Assembly (NCBI GenBank): GCA_943788875.1
Contig: CALSSA010000009.1
Coordinates: 186,001 to 250,000 of the forward strand
Direction: 5' to 3'
Length of the DNA: 64,000 nucleotides
From: an uncultured Pseudomonadales bacterium
GTDB taxonomy: Bacteria; Pseudomonadota; Gammaproteobacteria; Pseudomonadales; Porticoccaceae
The notes beneath the pieces are model-generated. The model was given only the letters and a program-made list of their open reading frames with translations. It had not been told where the DNA came from and ran no database searches. The translations under genes were made by a program, and so were the position numbers. Of this stretch, positions 38,759-47,856 are shown in pieces; positions within the stretch are counted from its first letter, which is position 1; the number at the start of each line of letters is the position of its first letter.

Positions 38759-39514
38759 ATGAATCAGGCTATGGTAATGATCCATCCCAGTAAACTGGTA
38801 GCCCATCGCGGTTATCAGGCAAAGTACCCTGAAAATACAGCCCTTTCTCTCACCAGAGCCATCGAGGCTGGTGCATTATTTATTGAGCTGGATATTCAGT
38901 TTAGCGGTGACCAGCTGCCTGTTATTTACCATGACAATGACTTGCAGCGAGTGAGCGGCCAGTCGGGCTCTGTCTTGACGATGCCAAGAGCTGAGTTGCT
39001 GACTTGCCCGGCCTATGAACCCCAGAGACTGGGTGATACATTTATTGATGAAACAATTTCGCCTTTAGAAGCTCTGGTGGATATTCTTGTGGCCAATCCC
39101 GAGGTCACTGCCTTTGTTGAGATAAAAGAAGAATCCATAGAGCACTGTGGCCGGGCATTAATTATTGATTCGGTGCAGCAGATTTTGCGGCCTGTCGCCA
39201 AGCAGACTGTCTTGATGAGTTTTGATTATCCACTGGCGGTTGCTGCGCGCGAGGCCGGCTGGCCTTGGGTTGGAGTCGTTTTACAGAACTGGGATGATTT
39301 AAACCATGCCGAGGTGGCTTTGGTACGGCCAGATTATATCTATACCAACCATACCAATATCCCTGAGGATTGCGATTTAACCGGTATTCCGACACTGAGC
39401 GGTGCAGTGCTGGTCACTTATGAAGTGGGAACCCTAGAACTGGGCCAGCAGCTGCTGGCCCGTCATGTAGGCATGTTGGAAACCTTTGAAATTGAGAAGT
39501 TACTCGGTGGCTAA
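38759..39514 (+). CDS. Glycerophosphodiester phosphodiesterase (UgpQ-like)
   Basis: A 251-residue TIM-barrel enzyme releasing sn-glycerol 3-phosphate from deacylated phospholipids. The GDPD signature is clear: VAHRGYQAKYPENT (about 14-27) with the catalytic His-Arg and Glu, and FIELDIQFSGDQLPVIYHDNDL (in parts, about 41-62) with the metal ligands and second His. No signal peptide, so cytosolic. Several close Met codons (38759, 38771, 38777) make the exact start uncertain. Its end is three bases from the facing cysS end. Confidence 0.88.
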   Translation: MNQAMVMIHPSKLVAHRGYQAKYPENTALSLTRAIEAGALFIELDIQFSGDQLPVIYHDNDLQRVSGQSGSVLTMPRAELLTCPAYEPQRLGDTFIDETISPLEALVDILVANPEVTAFVEIKEESIEHCGRALIIDSVQQILRPVAKQTVLMSFDYPLAVAAREAGWPWVGVVLQNWDDLNHAEVALVRPDYIYTNHTNIPEDCDLTGIPTLSGAVLVTYEVGTLELGQQLLARHVGMLETFEIEKLLGG

Positions 39515-39517
39515 AGA

Positions 39518-40894
39518 TTAGCTTCGACGCCAGGTGGTACCCTCGCGGCTATCTTCAAGGACAACACCCATCGCCAGCAAGTCCTGTCGCACCTGATCAG
39601 CGCCAGCGTAATCCTTGTCCGCTTTGGCCTGCTGCCGCTTGGCGATTAAAGCTTCAATCTCTGCTTCGCTGATCGAATCTCCATCACCGCCTCTGGCCTG
39701 CTTAAACCATTGTTCCGGATCCTGCTGTAATAGCCCCATCAGATTGGCTAGCCCCAAAAGTTGATCGCGCAGCTGGGCCTTGTGGTCACCAGAGGCTCCA
39801 TGCATTTCTTTGGCGAGTCGATAGATTTCACTGACCGCAACCGGAGTATTGAGATCATCCAGCAGTGCGGCATAACCTGCCCCTTCCTTATTCAGTGTCG
39901 GCACTCCATCACCCTGCCCGCGCAGATAACCATACAGGCTGTCCAGAGAGCGCCAGGCGCTATCCAGCAAGTCTTTGCCAAAGTTCTGCTCGGAACGGTA
40001 ATGGGCCGATAGAATCACATAGCGCAGCACTTCCCCCGGATACTGATCCAGTAAATCATTAACCATGCGGAAGTTGCCCAGGGACTTAGACATCTTCTCC
40101 CCTTCGATATTAATAAAACCATTGTGCAGCCAGTATTTGGCGAAGGGCTGGCCATCGTGGGCGCAGCAGCTTTGGGCAATTTCATTTTCATGATGGGGGA
40201 AAATAAGGTCCTGACCTCCGCCATGAATATCAATGGTGTCACCCAGATGCTTTTCGATCATTGCCGAACATTCCAGATGCCAGCCTGGACGACCACGGCC
40301 CCAGGGGCTGTCCCAGCCGGGTTCGTTATCGGCAGAGGGCTTCCACAGTACAAAGTCGCCGGCATATTTTTTATAGCTGGCAATTTCTACTCGAGCACCA
40401 GCCAGCATATCGTCTAGGGATCGACCAGATAGCTCACCGTAGTTAGCCATAGACTGCACAGCAAACAATACATTGCCCTCCGCGGTGTAGGCGTGGCCTT
40501 TGGCAATCAGCCGCTCGATCATATCGATCATTTCGGGTATGTGCTGGGTGGCATAGGGAATAATATTGGGATCGAGACAGTTAAGTGCCTCCATATCTTC
40601 AAAATAGGCCTGAGCATAGCGCTGAGATAACTCGGTGATATCTTCACCTAACTCCGCTGCCGTTTTCATAATTTTGTCGTCAATATCAGTGATATTGCGG
40701 GCATAGACCACATTGGGATATTGGCTTTGCAGCACCCTGAATAAAGTATCAAACACAACCGCTGGTCGCGCATTGCCTATATGCACGCGGTTGTAAACCG
40801 TGGGGCCACAGACATACATGGTCACTCGATCTGCATCCAGAGGGGTAAATGGCTCTTTACTTCTGGACAACGTGTTATATAAAGCTAGCCTCAT
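39518..40894 (-). CDS. cysS: Cysteinyl-tRNA synthetase
   Basis: Class I synthetase of 458 residues. The zinc-binding Cys in YVCGPTVYN (about 28), the HIGH box as HIGN (about 37), the zinc ligands in LECSAM and FPHHENE (about 208-238) and KMSKSLGN (about 266) are all present. Its ATG follows the glnS stop with no gap (TAAATG), so the two synthetases are one translationally coupled unit, as in Pseudomonas where glnS and cysS are also neighbours. Confidence 0.97.
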   Translation of the reverse strand: MRLALYNTLSRSKEPFTPLDADRVTMYVCGPTVYNRVHIGNARPAVVFDTLFRVLQSQYPNVVYARNITDIDDKIMKTAAELGEDITELSQRYAQAYFEDMEALNCLDPNIIPYATQHIPEMIDMIERLIAKGHAYTAEGNVLFAVQSMANYGELSGRSLDDMLAGARVEIASYKKYAGDFVLWKPSADNEPGWDSPWGRGRPGWHLECSAMIEKHLGDTIDIHGGGQDLIFPHHENEIAQSCCAHDGQPFAKYWLHNGFINIEGEKMSKSLGNFRMVNDLLDQYPGEVLRYVILSAHYRSEQNFGKDLLDSAWRSLDSLYGYLRGQGDGVPTLNKEGAGYAALLDDLNTPVAVSEIYRLAKEMHGASGDHKAQLRDQLLGLANLMGLLQQDPEQWFKQARGGDGDSISEAEIEALIAKRQQAKADKDYAGADQVRQDLLAMGVVLEDSREGTTWRRS

Positions 40895-42556
40895 TTATGC
40901 CTTCCAGTTATCCCGTAAACCAATGGTGCAATTAAATACCAGTTCACTACCTTTATTGTCGCGGGTAAAGTATCCCTCGCGCTCAAACTGATAATGGTCT
41001 CCGGCTACTGCTGCAGTTAGACCTCGCTCAACCTTGCAGCCTTCAACTACCTTTAGTGAATCTGGATTGATATGCTCCAGAAAGCTCTCTTCACCGGCGT
41101 CAGGTGCTGCCTGATTAAATAACCGATCATAAATTTTCACTGTGCAATCTGCACTATCAGCAGCAGATACCCAATGAATAACACCACGTGCCTTAATCCC
41201 CTCTGGCGCATCGGCACCCACAGTATCTGGAACGATAGAGCCAACAATCTCAGTTATTTTGCCGCTGGCATCTCGAATCACCTCATCCGCGCGAATAATA
41301 TAAGCACTGCGCAGACGCACATAGTCGCCAATCACCAGTCGTTTAAATTTCTTGCGCGACAATGTTGTGTCTTCGCTAAAGTCATTGCGGTCGATATAGA
41401 TCTGCTGGGCAAATGGTAGGCTGCGCTCACCCAAATCATCGCGATTGGGGTGGCCTGGCACGACAAACTCTTCGCCGGTATCTGTCGGATAATTGCTTAG
41501 GGTCACCAGCAGTGGGTCAATCACGCACATAGCACGACGGGCATTATTGTTAAGGTCGTCGCGAATAAAGTGCTCAAACTGAGCCATATCGACCACACCA
41601 TCAGTTTTAGCAACGGCCAGGCTATCGCAGAATTCACGAATGGCAGTAGCACTGACACCGCGGCGTCGCAGGCCGCTAATGGTCGGCATGCGGGGATCAT
41701 CCCAGCCTTCTACATGCTGCTCGTCAACCAGCTGCTTCAGTTTGCGCTTGCTGGTGACAGTGTAATTGAGATTGAGGCGGCCAAACTCATACTGACGGGG
41801 TTGAGATGGCAGCGGCAGATTGGCCACAAACCATTCATAGAGGGGCCGATTGGCGGCAAATTCTAATGTACAGATGGAATGGCTCACCCCTTCGATGGCA
41901 TCTTCCTGACCATGGGCAAAGTCATAGGAGGGGTATATATTCCAGGTGTCACCAGTGCGTTGGTGAGCCATTTTTTTGATGCGGTACATCACCGGGTCAC
42001 GCATATTGATATTGGGCGATGCCATATCAATCTTGGCGCGCAGAGTCATGCGGCCTTCATCAATATCACCGTTTTTCATCTGTTCGAGCAGTGCTAGGCT
42101 CTCGGCCGCGGGACGCTCCCTGAACGGGCTATTTTTGCCCGCCGCGGTCAAGGTGCCGCGATATTCGCGCATACTTTCAGCGTTGAGTTCACAGGCATAG
42201 GCTAGGTTCTGGTTAATCAGGTACTGAGCCCAGCTGTAAAGCTGATCGAAGTAATTGGAGGCATAGCAAATATCGCCCTGCCATTGAAAACCCAGCCAGC
42301 GCACATCTTCAATAATGGCATTGACGTACTCGTCGTCCTCTTTTTCTGGATTGGTATCATCGAAGCGCAGATTACAGCCGCCACCATATTGCTCTGCCAG
42401 ACCAAAATTGACACAGATTGATTTGGCATGACCAATATGCAGATAGCCATTGGGTTCGGGTGGGAAACGGGTAACCACCTTTGTAACAGCACCAGCCTCA
42501 AGGTCGTTATTAATCACCTGCTGGATAAAATTAATCGGTTTTTCATTATCGGTCAT
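40895..42556 (-). CDS. glnS: Glutaminyl-tRNA synthetase
   Basis: Class I synthetase of 553 residues, the E. coli length. HIGH box FPPEPNGYLHIGHAKS (about 31-46), KMSKS-like VTSKRKLKQLV (about 268), and the C-terminal anticodon-binding beta-barrels with IYDRLFNQAAP. GlnRS in bacteria is itself a mark of gammaproteobacteria and a few other groups. First gene of the glnS-cysS unit, divergent from ppiB. Confidence 0.97.
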   Translation of the reverse strand: MTDNEKPINFIQQVINNDLEAGAVTKVVTRFPPEPNGYLHIGHAKSICVNFGLAEQYGGGCNLRFDDTNPEKEDDEYVNAIIEDVRWLGFQWQGDICYASNYFDQLYSWAQYLINQNLAYACELNAESMREYRGTLTAAGKNSPFRERPAAESLALLEQMKNGDIDEGRMTLRAKIDMASPNINMRDPVMYRIKKMAHQRTGDTWNIYPSYDFAHGQEDAIEGVSHSICTLEFAANRPLYEWFVANLPLPSQPRQYEFGRLNLNYTVTSKRKLKQLVDEQHVEGWDDPRMPTISGLRRRGVSATAIREFCDSLAVAKTDGVVDMAQFEHFIRDDLNNNARRAMCVIDPLLVTLSNYPTDTGEEFVVPGHPNRDDLGERSLPFAQQIYIDRNDFSEDTTLSRKKFKRLVIGDYVRLRSAYIIRADEVIRDASGKITEIVGSIVPDTVGADAPEGIKARGVIHWVSAADSADCTVKIYDRLFNQAAPDAGEESFLEHINPDSLKVVEGCKVERGLTAAVAGDHYQFEREGYFTRDNKGSELVFNCTIGLRDNWKA

Positions 42557-42589
42557 GGCATTAAGTTGGGCTGGGAGAATAAGCGGGCA

Positions 42590-42595
42590 ATTATA
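42590..42595 (-). promoter_or_regulatory. Candidate -10 box of glnS-cysS
   Basis: A perfect TATAAT on the minus strand, 33 bases upstream of the glnS ATG. The -35 region (TTTATT at 17 bases) is weak. Confidence 0.35.
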
Positions 42596-42739
42596 GCCTC
42601 CAGCCGCAATGCAATAAACAAAAAGCCCCTATAAACAAGGAAAATTGTAAACATTGGTTTAAATTCCACGGGTTACAAACTAAAATAAAACTTTATAACG
42701 AACGCACTTTAGAACACTTACCTCAAATTTGGATTTCTT

Positions 42740-43249
42740 ATGATTACCTTCACCACCAATATGGGCGATTTCTCCATTGAATTGGATTTCGATAAAGCGC
42801 CAATTACCGCTGCTAACTTTCTGCAATATGCCCGCGACGATTTTTATACCGGCACCATTTTCCACCGTGTAATCAACGGCTTTATGGTTCAGGGTGGCGG
42901 CATGGATTCAGATATGCTCGAGAAAGACAGTCGCGACTCCATTGAAAATGAAGCTGATAACGGCTTGAAGAATGAAGTTGGTACTTTGGCAATGGCCCGC
43001 ACTGGTGAGCCCCATTCAGCATCATCACAGTTCTTTATCAATGTGGCCGACAATGGCTTCCTCAACCACAGTGGCAAAAATATGCAGGGCTGGGGCTATG
43101 CAGTATTTGGCAAAGTGGTTGATGGCATGGATGTTGTAGAGTCGATCAAAGGGGTTGAAACCGGTAGCGCAGGTCATCACCAAGATGTACCAGTGGACAC
43201 TATTGAGATTACTGCAACAGCCGTCAGTGACGCCTATGCGGACAAATAG
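42740..43249 (+). CDS. ppiB: Peptidyl-prolyl cis-trans isomerase B (cyclophilin)
   Basis: A cytosolic cyclophilin of 169 residues with no signal peptide. The active-site signatures [13 protein letters not shown] (about 38-50) with the catalytic Arg, [11 protein letters not shown] (about 94) and [16 protein letters not shown] are standard. It is 14 bases upstream of lpxH; the glnS/ppiB/lpxH neighbourhood is the Pseudomonas one. Confidence 0.96.
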   Translation: MITFTTNMGDFSIELDFDKAPITAANFLQYARDDFYTGTIFHRVINGFMVQGGGMDSDMLEKDSRDSIENEADNGLKNEVGTLAMARTGEPHSASSQFFINVADNGFLNHSGKNMQGWGYAVFGKVVDGMDVVESIKGVETGSAGHHQDVPVDTIEITATAVSDAYADK

Positions 43250-43263
43250 AGACTAAACGCGCA

Positions 43264-43989
43264 ATGCCCGTAATCTTTATTTCAGATCTGCACCTTTCAC
43301 CCGAACGCCCGGACATTACCCGGGCGTTTTTGGTTTTTCTGCAACACAGAGCTGTCAAGGCATCAGCCGTTTATATTCTCGGGGATCTGTTTGAAGCTTG
43401 GATTGGCGATGATGATCCGAGTGAGTTAAGTCTTAATGTACAGGCTGCTCTGCGCAGTCTCACCGATACCGGTGTGCCTCTATTTGTGCAGACCGGCAAC
43501 CGGGATTTTTTGCTAGGTCAGGGTTTTGCTGCGGCTACAGGGGCCAAAATATTACCTGAGCAATATATTGCCGAGCATTTTGGCCAGCGGGTTCTGGTTA
43601 TGCATGGGGACTCCCTGTGTACTGATGATCAGGCCTATCAGCGTTTTCGGCGCTATGCGCGCAATCCTGTTCTGCAGTTTTGTTTCAAATGTTTGTCTCT
43701 CGGGCGACGCCAGCGGCTGGCGGCAGACTTGCGCGAAAAGAGCACTGCTGCCAACAGCAATAAAGCCAGTGCCATTATGGACGTCAACAGCCAGGCTGTT
43801 GATGGCGTTATGCTTAAGCACGGGGTAACAACCTTGATTCATGGCCATACCCATCGGCCAGACCGGCATCAGGTCAGTAATGGCGAGCGAATTGTGCTAG
43901 GTGACTGGCATAGCTTGGGCTGGGTATTGAGTATGGATGAAAATGGTTATGATCTGCAGAGTTTTGCTATTCCGGCAATGGAACAATAA
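43264..43989 (+). CDS. lpxH: UDP-2,3-diacylglucosamine diphosphatase LpxH
   Basis: Peripheral inner-membrane phosphoesterase that makes lipid X in lipid A synthesis. The 241 residues show the calcineurin-type metal motifs FISDLHLSPERPD (5-17), GDLFEAWIGDDD, GNRDFLLG, MHGDSLCTDD and HGHTHRPDRH. Follows ppiB on the same strand. Confidence 0.96.
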   Translation: MPVIFISDLHLSPERPDITRAFLVFLQHRAVKASAVYILGDLFEAWIGDDDPSELSLNVQAALRSLTDTGVPLFVQTGNRDFLLGQGFAAATGAKILPEQYIAEHFGQRVLVMHGDSLCTDDQAYQRFRRYARNPVLQFCFKCLSLGRRQRLAADLREKSTAANSNKASAIMDVNSQAVDGVMLKHGVTTLIHGHTHRPDRHQVSNGERIVLGDWHSLGWVLSMDENGYDLQSFAIPAMEQ

Positions 43990-44096
43990 ACTGCCCTGCG
44001 GGTCGAAAAGCTCACTGGATATTTCCCCAACAACAGGTATTATTAAGCTATAAACAATCGACCCATACACAACCACAACACTTTTAGGATATTGAC

Positions 44097-44774
44097 ATGG
44101 AAACTGATAAGTACCGCAGCAAGGCAATGCCCCACGGAATTGAAAGCACTGCTCTCGATGCAAATGTAGCCAAGGTACTGCGCAACACTTACCTGCTACT
44201 CAGTGTGACTCTGGCCTTTAGTGCTGTAATGGCTGGTGTTGCTATGGCTGTCAACGCGCCCTACTTTGGTCTTTGGACTCTACTGCCTTACTTCATCTGC
44301 CTGTGGATGGTTGAGAAGAACAAAAATAACGCCAGTGGCATTATTTGGGTTTTTGCGCTGACCGGTTGGATGGGCTTTACTCTGGGTCCGATACTGAATA
44401 TGTTTCTCGCTACCCGCGGTGCTGAACCTATTATTATGGCTTTGGGCTCCACAGCTTTGATTTTCTTTGCTGCCTCAGCCTATGTGTTGACCACTAGAAA
44501 GAACCTTAGCTTTATGACCGGTTTTTTGATGACGGGCATGCTGGTCGCTTTTGTTGCTGCCATTGCTAATTTCTTTTTGCAGATACCGGCGCTGTCGCTA
44601 ACAGTTAGTGCTGTGTTTGCGCTGCTGTCCTCTGCCATGATTATGTGGCAGACCAGTGCCATTATTCATGGTGGTGAGCGCAACTATATCTCTGCCACGG
44701 TCACTCTGTTCGTGATGATCTACAACCTGTTCATCAGCTTGCTGCAGATCTTTGGCATTATGGGCGACGACTAA
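44097..44774 (+). CDS. yccA: Bax inhibitor-1/YccA family membrane protein
   Basis: A 225-residue inner-membrane protein with seven hydrophobic helices between about residues 30 and 222 and charged ends (METDKYRSK..., ...GIMGDD). E. coli YccA is a substrate and modulator of the FtsH protease. A Pseudomonas homologue stands directly upstream of the tus genes, as here. AGGA lies nine bases before the ATG. A strong terminator follows. Confidence 0.9.
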   Translation: METDKYRSKAMPHGIESTALDANVAKVLRNTYLLLSVTLAFSAVMAGVAMAVNAPYFGLWTLLPYFICLWMVEKNKNNASGIIWVFALTGWMGFTLGPILNMFLATRGAEPIIMALGSTALIFFAASAYVLTTRKNLSFMTGFLMTGMLVAFVAAIANFFLQIPALSLTVSAVFALLSSAMIMWQTSAIIHGGERNYISATVTLFVMIYNLFISLLQIFGIMGDD

Positions 44775-44796
44775 ACTCAGGCCGCTATCTTTAATC

Positions 44797-44828
44797 AAAA
44801 GCCCTGCTATTTTTAGCAGGGCTTTTTT
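44797..44828 (+). terminator. Intrinsic terminator of yccA
   Basis: AAAAGCCCTGCTA and TAGCAGGGCTTTT form a long perfect stem with a four-base T loop and a T-run. It separates yccA from tusE, so tusE needs its own promoter or read-through. Confidence 0.92.
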
Positions 44829-44845
44829 AATCTCAGAGCTTTTTA

Positions 44846-45145
44846 ATGGGCGACAACAACTACCTCAGTAAACTGCCAGACTGGACGCCAGAGCGTGCAG
44901 AGCAGCATGCTGCCCAGCAAGACATGGTTCTGACATCTGCCCAAGTAGATATCCTGATGGTGGCCAGAGCCTTTTACGCTGAGTTTGGTTTTTCGCCATC
45001 AATGCGACCTCTGTGTAAATCCGTTGCGGACAGCTTGGGTGTGGAGATGGGCCGCAGTATCTATCTCAATCAACAGTTCCCTGGTAGCCCAGCAAAACTA
45101 GTGGCTCTGCTGGCTGGTCTGCCCAAGCCTAAAAACTGCCTATGA
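44846..45145 (+). CDS. tusE: TusE/DsrC-family sulfur carrier, short form
   Basis: A 99-residue protein. The C-terminal arm GLPKPKNCL keeps the single penultimate Cys that carries persulfide to MnmA, and the middle ARAFYAEFGFSPSMRPLCK is typical. It lacks about the first dozen residues of E. coli TusE; a stop codon 18 bases upstream rules out a longer start. Only a weak AGAG precedes the ATG. Its stop overlaps the next start (ATGA). The tusDCB genes that stand between yccA and tusE in Pseudomonas are absent here. Confidence 0.87.
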   Translation: MGDNNYLSKLPDWTPERAEQHAAQQDMVLTSAQVDILMVARAFYAEFGFSPSMRPLCKSVADSLGVEMGRSIYLNQQFPGSPAKLVALLAGLPKPKNCL

Positions 45146-45504
45146 ATCTGCCATCATCCAGCTCTGAACTCTGCGCTATAAATGGCACAGCAACACCCAA
45201 GTACGCAGCCAGATTGACGCCACAGCAAATCGCCGATCTGCACAAACATGTGCCCGACTGGGCTGTTAATGAGCTCAATGGCACTTTGCAACTGCAGCGC
45301 GAGTTTGCCTGTGAAAACTTTGTCGCGGCTATGACCTTTGCTAGCAGGATTGCCGAGCTTGCTGAAGCCAGTGACCATCACCCTGCTCTGCTAGTGCAAT
45401 ATGGCTCTGTGTCGGTCAGTTGGTGGTCACATAGTATCGACGGCCTGCATCTCAATGACTTTATTGCCGCCGCTAAAACCGACAGGGTCTTTACCAACTT
45501 ATGA
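45142..45504 (+). CDS. phhB: 4a-hydroxytetrahydrobiopterin dehydratase (PCD/PhhB)
   Basis: A 120-residue pterin-4a-carbinolamine dehydratase that regenerates the pterin cofactor of phenylalanine hydroxylase. The active-site block SDHHPALLVQYGSVSVSWWSH (in parts, about 78-98) and GLHLNDFIAAAKTD are clear. phhA is not in the window; PCD-like proteins are also linked to molybdopterin metabolism in some bacteria. It overlaps tusE and trmA by ATGA junctions at both ends, so the three are one unit. Confidence 0.92.
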   Translation: MNLPSSSSELCAINGTATPKYAARLTPQQIADLHKHVPDWAVNELNGTLQLQREFACENFVAAMTFASRIAELAEASDHHPALLVQYGSVSVSWWSHSIDGLHLNDFIAAAKTDRVFTNL

Positions 45505-46598
45505 CTATAGATCAAAGTGATCCTAAGCAGTACCAGGCACAGCTGGATAATAAAATTGCTGCCTTTGAGCAGACCATGGCTGAGGCTGGTGTCGAGATTG
45601 GCTCGCCAACTGTGCACCGCTCTGCCCCTCTGGGTTTTCGTATGCGTGCTGAATTTCGTATTTGGCACGAGCAGGGTCAGGTCTATTATGGAATGAACCG
45701 CCGCGGTCAAAAGCGCCCCTATATAATTCATGACTTTCCCATTGGCGCACCACTGATTAATCAGCTGATGCCACCGTTACTCGCGGCACTCAATGCTAGC
45801 CCGATACTGAGCCGCAAATGTTTCTCCGCAGAATTCTTAACCAGTGCCAGTGGTGAAGCGCTGATCACTCTGATATACCATCGCCCACTAGATAGTGAAT
45901 GGGAAGCTGAGGCACGGGCCCTGCAGACAACATTAAAGGCGGGGATTATTGGCCGCAGTCGCAAGCAGAAGCTGGTGTTGGATCGAGATTATGTGACCGA
46001 GCATTTACAGGTAGGTGACCGGGAATATAGCTACCAGCAGGTTGAATCTGGGTTTACTCAGCCCAATGCCGGGATCAACACCCAGATGTTGAACTGGGCC
46101 AGTGACAGTCTGGCGGGCAATAGTTGCGGCGATCTGGTCGAGCTCTATTGCGGCAATGGCAACTTTACCGCGCCCCTGGCGCAGCATTTTAACGCGGTGC
46201 TGGCGACAGAAATCTCCAAGGTATCGGTTAACTCAGCGGAGTTTAATTTTGCCGCCAATAAGATTGATAATATTCAGGTGGTCAGACTGTCCGCTGAGGA
46301 ATTTACCCAGGCTTTAAATGGTGAACGGCCCTTTCGGCGGCTCGCTCATATTGACTTGGATAGCTACAACTTCTCTACAGTTTTTGTTGATCCACCCAGA
46401 GCTGGGTTGGATCCTGATACCGAGAAGCTGATCTCTCGCTTTGATCGTATCCTCTATATCTCCTGTAACCCTAAGACTCTGGCGCAGAACCTAGCGCAGA
46501 TCACCAAGACTCATAAAATTGAGTCTGTGGCGGTTTTTGATCAGTTTCCCTGGACTGAACACCTTGAATCCGGGGTGCTGCTAAGTCGCAGTAGCTAG
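45501..46598 (+). CDS. trmA: tRNA (uracil-5)-methyltransferase TrmA
   Basis: Forms m5U54 in the T loop of tRNAs using SAM. The 365 residues match E. coli TrmA. ELYCGNGNFTAPL (about 213) binds SAM, VDPPRAGLDPDTEKL (about 297) is the uracil-methyltransferase motif, and the nucleophilic Cys is in ISCNPKTLAQNL (about 323). Starts in the phhB stop (ATGA); its 3' end overlaps the facing DUF2489-like gene by four bases. Confidence 0.97.
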   Translation: MTIDQSDPKQYQAQLDNKIAAFEQTMAEAGVEIGSPTVHRSAPLGFRMRAEFRIWHEQGQVYYGMNRRGQKRPYIIHDFPIGAPLINQLMPPLLAALNASPILSRKCFSAEFLTSASGEALITLIYHRPLDSEWEAEARALQTTLKAGIIGRSRKQKLVLDRDYVTEHLQVGDREYSYQQVESGFTQPNAGINTQMLNWASDSLAGNSCGDLVELYCGNGNFTAPLAQHFNAVLATEISKVSVNSAEFNFAANKIDNIQVVRLSAEEFTQALNGERPFRRLAHIDLDSYNFSTVFVDPPRAGLDPDTEKLISRFDRILYISCNPKTLAQNLAQITKTHKIESVAVFDQFPWTEHLESGVLLSRSS

Positions 46599-47059
46599 CT
46601 CAGCTTTATATTAATCAGTTGCTGGGCGCCAGCCTGAATAAAGTCCCTGTACTGGGCTTCAATCGTTTTACGTTCAGCATTGAGGCGGCGTTTTTCGGAC
46701 TTCTCTAACATCGCCCAGTCCTCAAGGATGGGAATATATGCTGTCGCCTCTGCCAGCTGTTGGAACACAGTAAACTGTTGCACCTCAACGTCAGTGGCCG
46801 CCACCTGCTGTGACAAAAAGGCAATTCGCATCGCCGCTTCCGTATCACTGAGATCTTTTTGCAACAAGGCTCGGGCAATAATTTGAATCGACTGCCGCGC
46901 ATCGAGATTCTTGGACTGCAATTCGGATTCTAGCTGCTCGCTGGCGGACTCAATCTCAGTCCGTCGAGCCCTTAATTTTTGCCACAGATACAAGGCATAA
47001 CCGGCTAGGCCAACTAACAGCATCGATGCCAGCAGCACAGCAATAACAAAATAATCCAT
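46595..47059 (-). CDS. DUF2489-like membrane-anchored protein
   Basis: A 154-residue protein of unknown function. One N-terminal transmembrane helix (residues 3-26) is followed by a long, charged, mostly helical, coiled-coil-prone region. SIQIIARALLQKDLSDTEA (about 57-75) recalls DUF2489, a gammaproteobacterial family, but I cannot check the assignment. It sits 70 bases downstream of the DJ-1 family gene on the same strand and overlaps the trmA end by four bases. Confidence 0.6.
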   Translation of the reverse strand: MDYFVIAVLLASMLLVGLAGYALYLWQKLRARRTEIESASEQLESELQSKNLDARQSIQIIARALLQKDLSDTEAAMRIAFLSQQVAATDVEVQQFTVFQQLAEATAYIPILEDWAMLEKSEKRRLNAERKTIEAQYRDFIQAGAQQLINIKLS

Positions 47060-47129
47060 TTACAGCAGTCTCTGATTGATAAGCTTGAGCATTATACGGA
47101 ATTAACTAGCCAATTGGGCTTGCCCGGCA

Positions 47130-47756
47130 CTAAACGGGCTCCAATAGAGAATGCTTTAGAGCACAACGTCGCCGCCAGCCATTGCCTTCATATTCCAATA
47201 ATTTTGCGGTGTTCTGAGCAACCCCATGACCAAAGTAGCGTTTAACAATATGTAGGGACATATCAATGCAGGCAGTCATGCCTCCAGCGGTTATTACATG
47301 CCCCTGATCAATAAAGCGCTGCTCGCGGTGGACTTTTACTTTGGGATATTTTTCCACAAAACCGTCAAACCAGCTGTGGTATGTGGTGACGGTTAAACCA
47401 TCCAGCAAACCAGCTTCAGCCAGATGATTAACTCCGGTGCACACGGAGCTAACAATAGCAGCCTCAGCACTGGCAAGGCGCAACCAGCGATTAATTGACA
47501 GACAATTAGAATGGGCTGGGGACAGTATGATATCTGGTTGTGGTGCGTTTTCGACACTAAAGTTAGGCACTACCTGCATACCTCCACTCATCAATATCAT
47601 GTCGACATTAGCGCCGACAGTATAGAGTTCAAAGGGACATTCGCCTTCAATAAGCACATCTTGAAATACTTCCCATGGCCCGGCCACATCGATTACTTGA
47701 GTGCCAGCAGCCAATGTAAAAGCCACACGTATTTTTCTGTCCTGAGGTATATTCAC
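47130..47756 (-). CDS. DJ-1/PfpI family protein
   Basis: A 208-residue class I glutamine-amidotransferase-like domain of the type found at the front of AraC-family regulators and in isonitrile hydratases. The nucleophile elbow is SSVCTGVNHLAEAGLLDG (about 101-118). It ends after the domain, with no HTH, so it is not a transcription factor itself. The function is not identifiable; hydratase, chaperone/glyoxalase and sensor roles all occur in the family. No signal peptide. Confidence 0.78.
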   Translation of the reverse strand: MNIPQDRKIRVAFTLAAGTQVIDVAGPWEVFQDVLIEGECPFELYTVGANVDMILMSGGMQVVPNFSVENAPQPDIILSPAHSNCLSINRWLRLASAEAAIVSSVCTGVNHLAEAGLLDGLTVTTYHSWFDGFVEKYPKVKVHREQRFIDQGHVITAGGMTACIDMSLHIVKRYFGHGVAQNTAKLLEYEGNGWRRRCALKHSLLEPV

Positions 47757-47856
47757 CGCAGTTCTCCTCTAATGAATTAAAAGCTACGAACTTTTAATAA
47801 CCATTTAAAACTGCGATCGGAGCGACGGTTGTCGTTCAGGTATTTAAGTGATTGGG

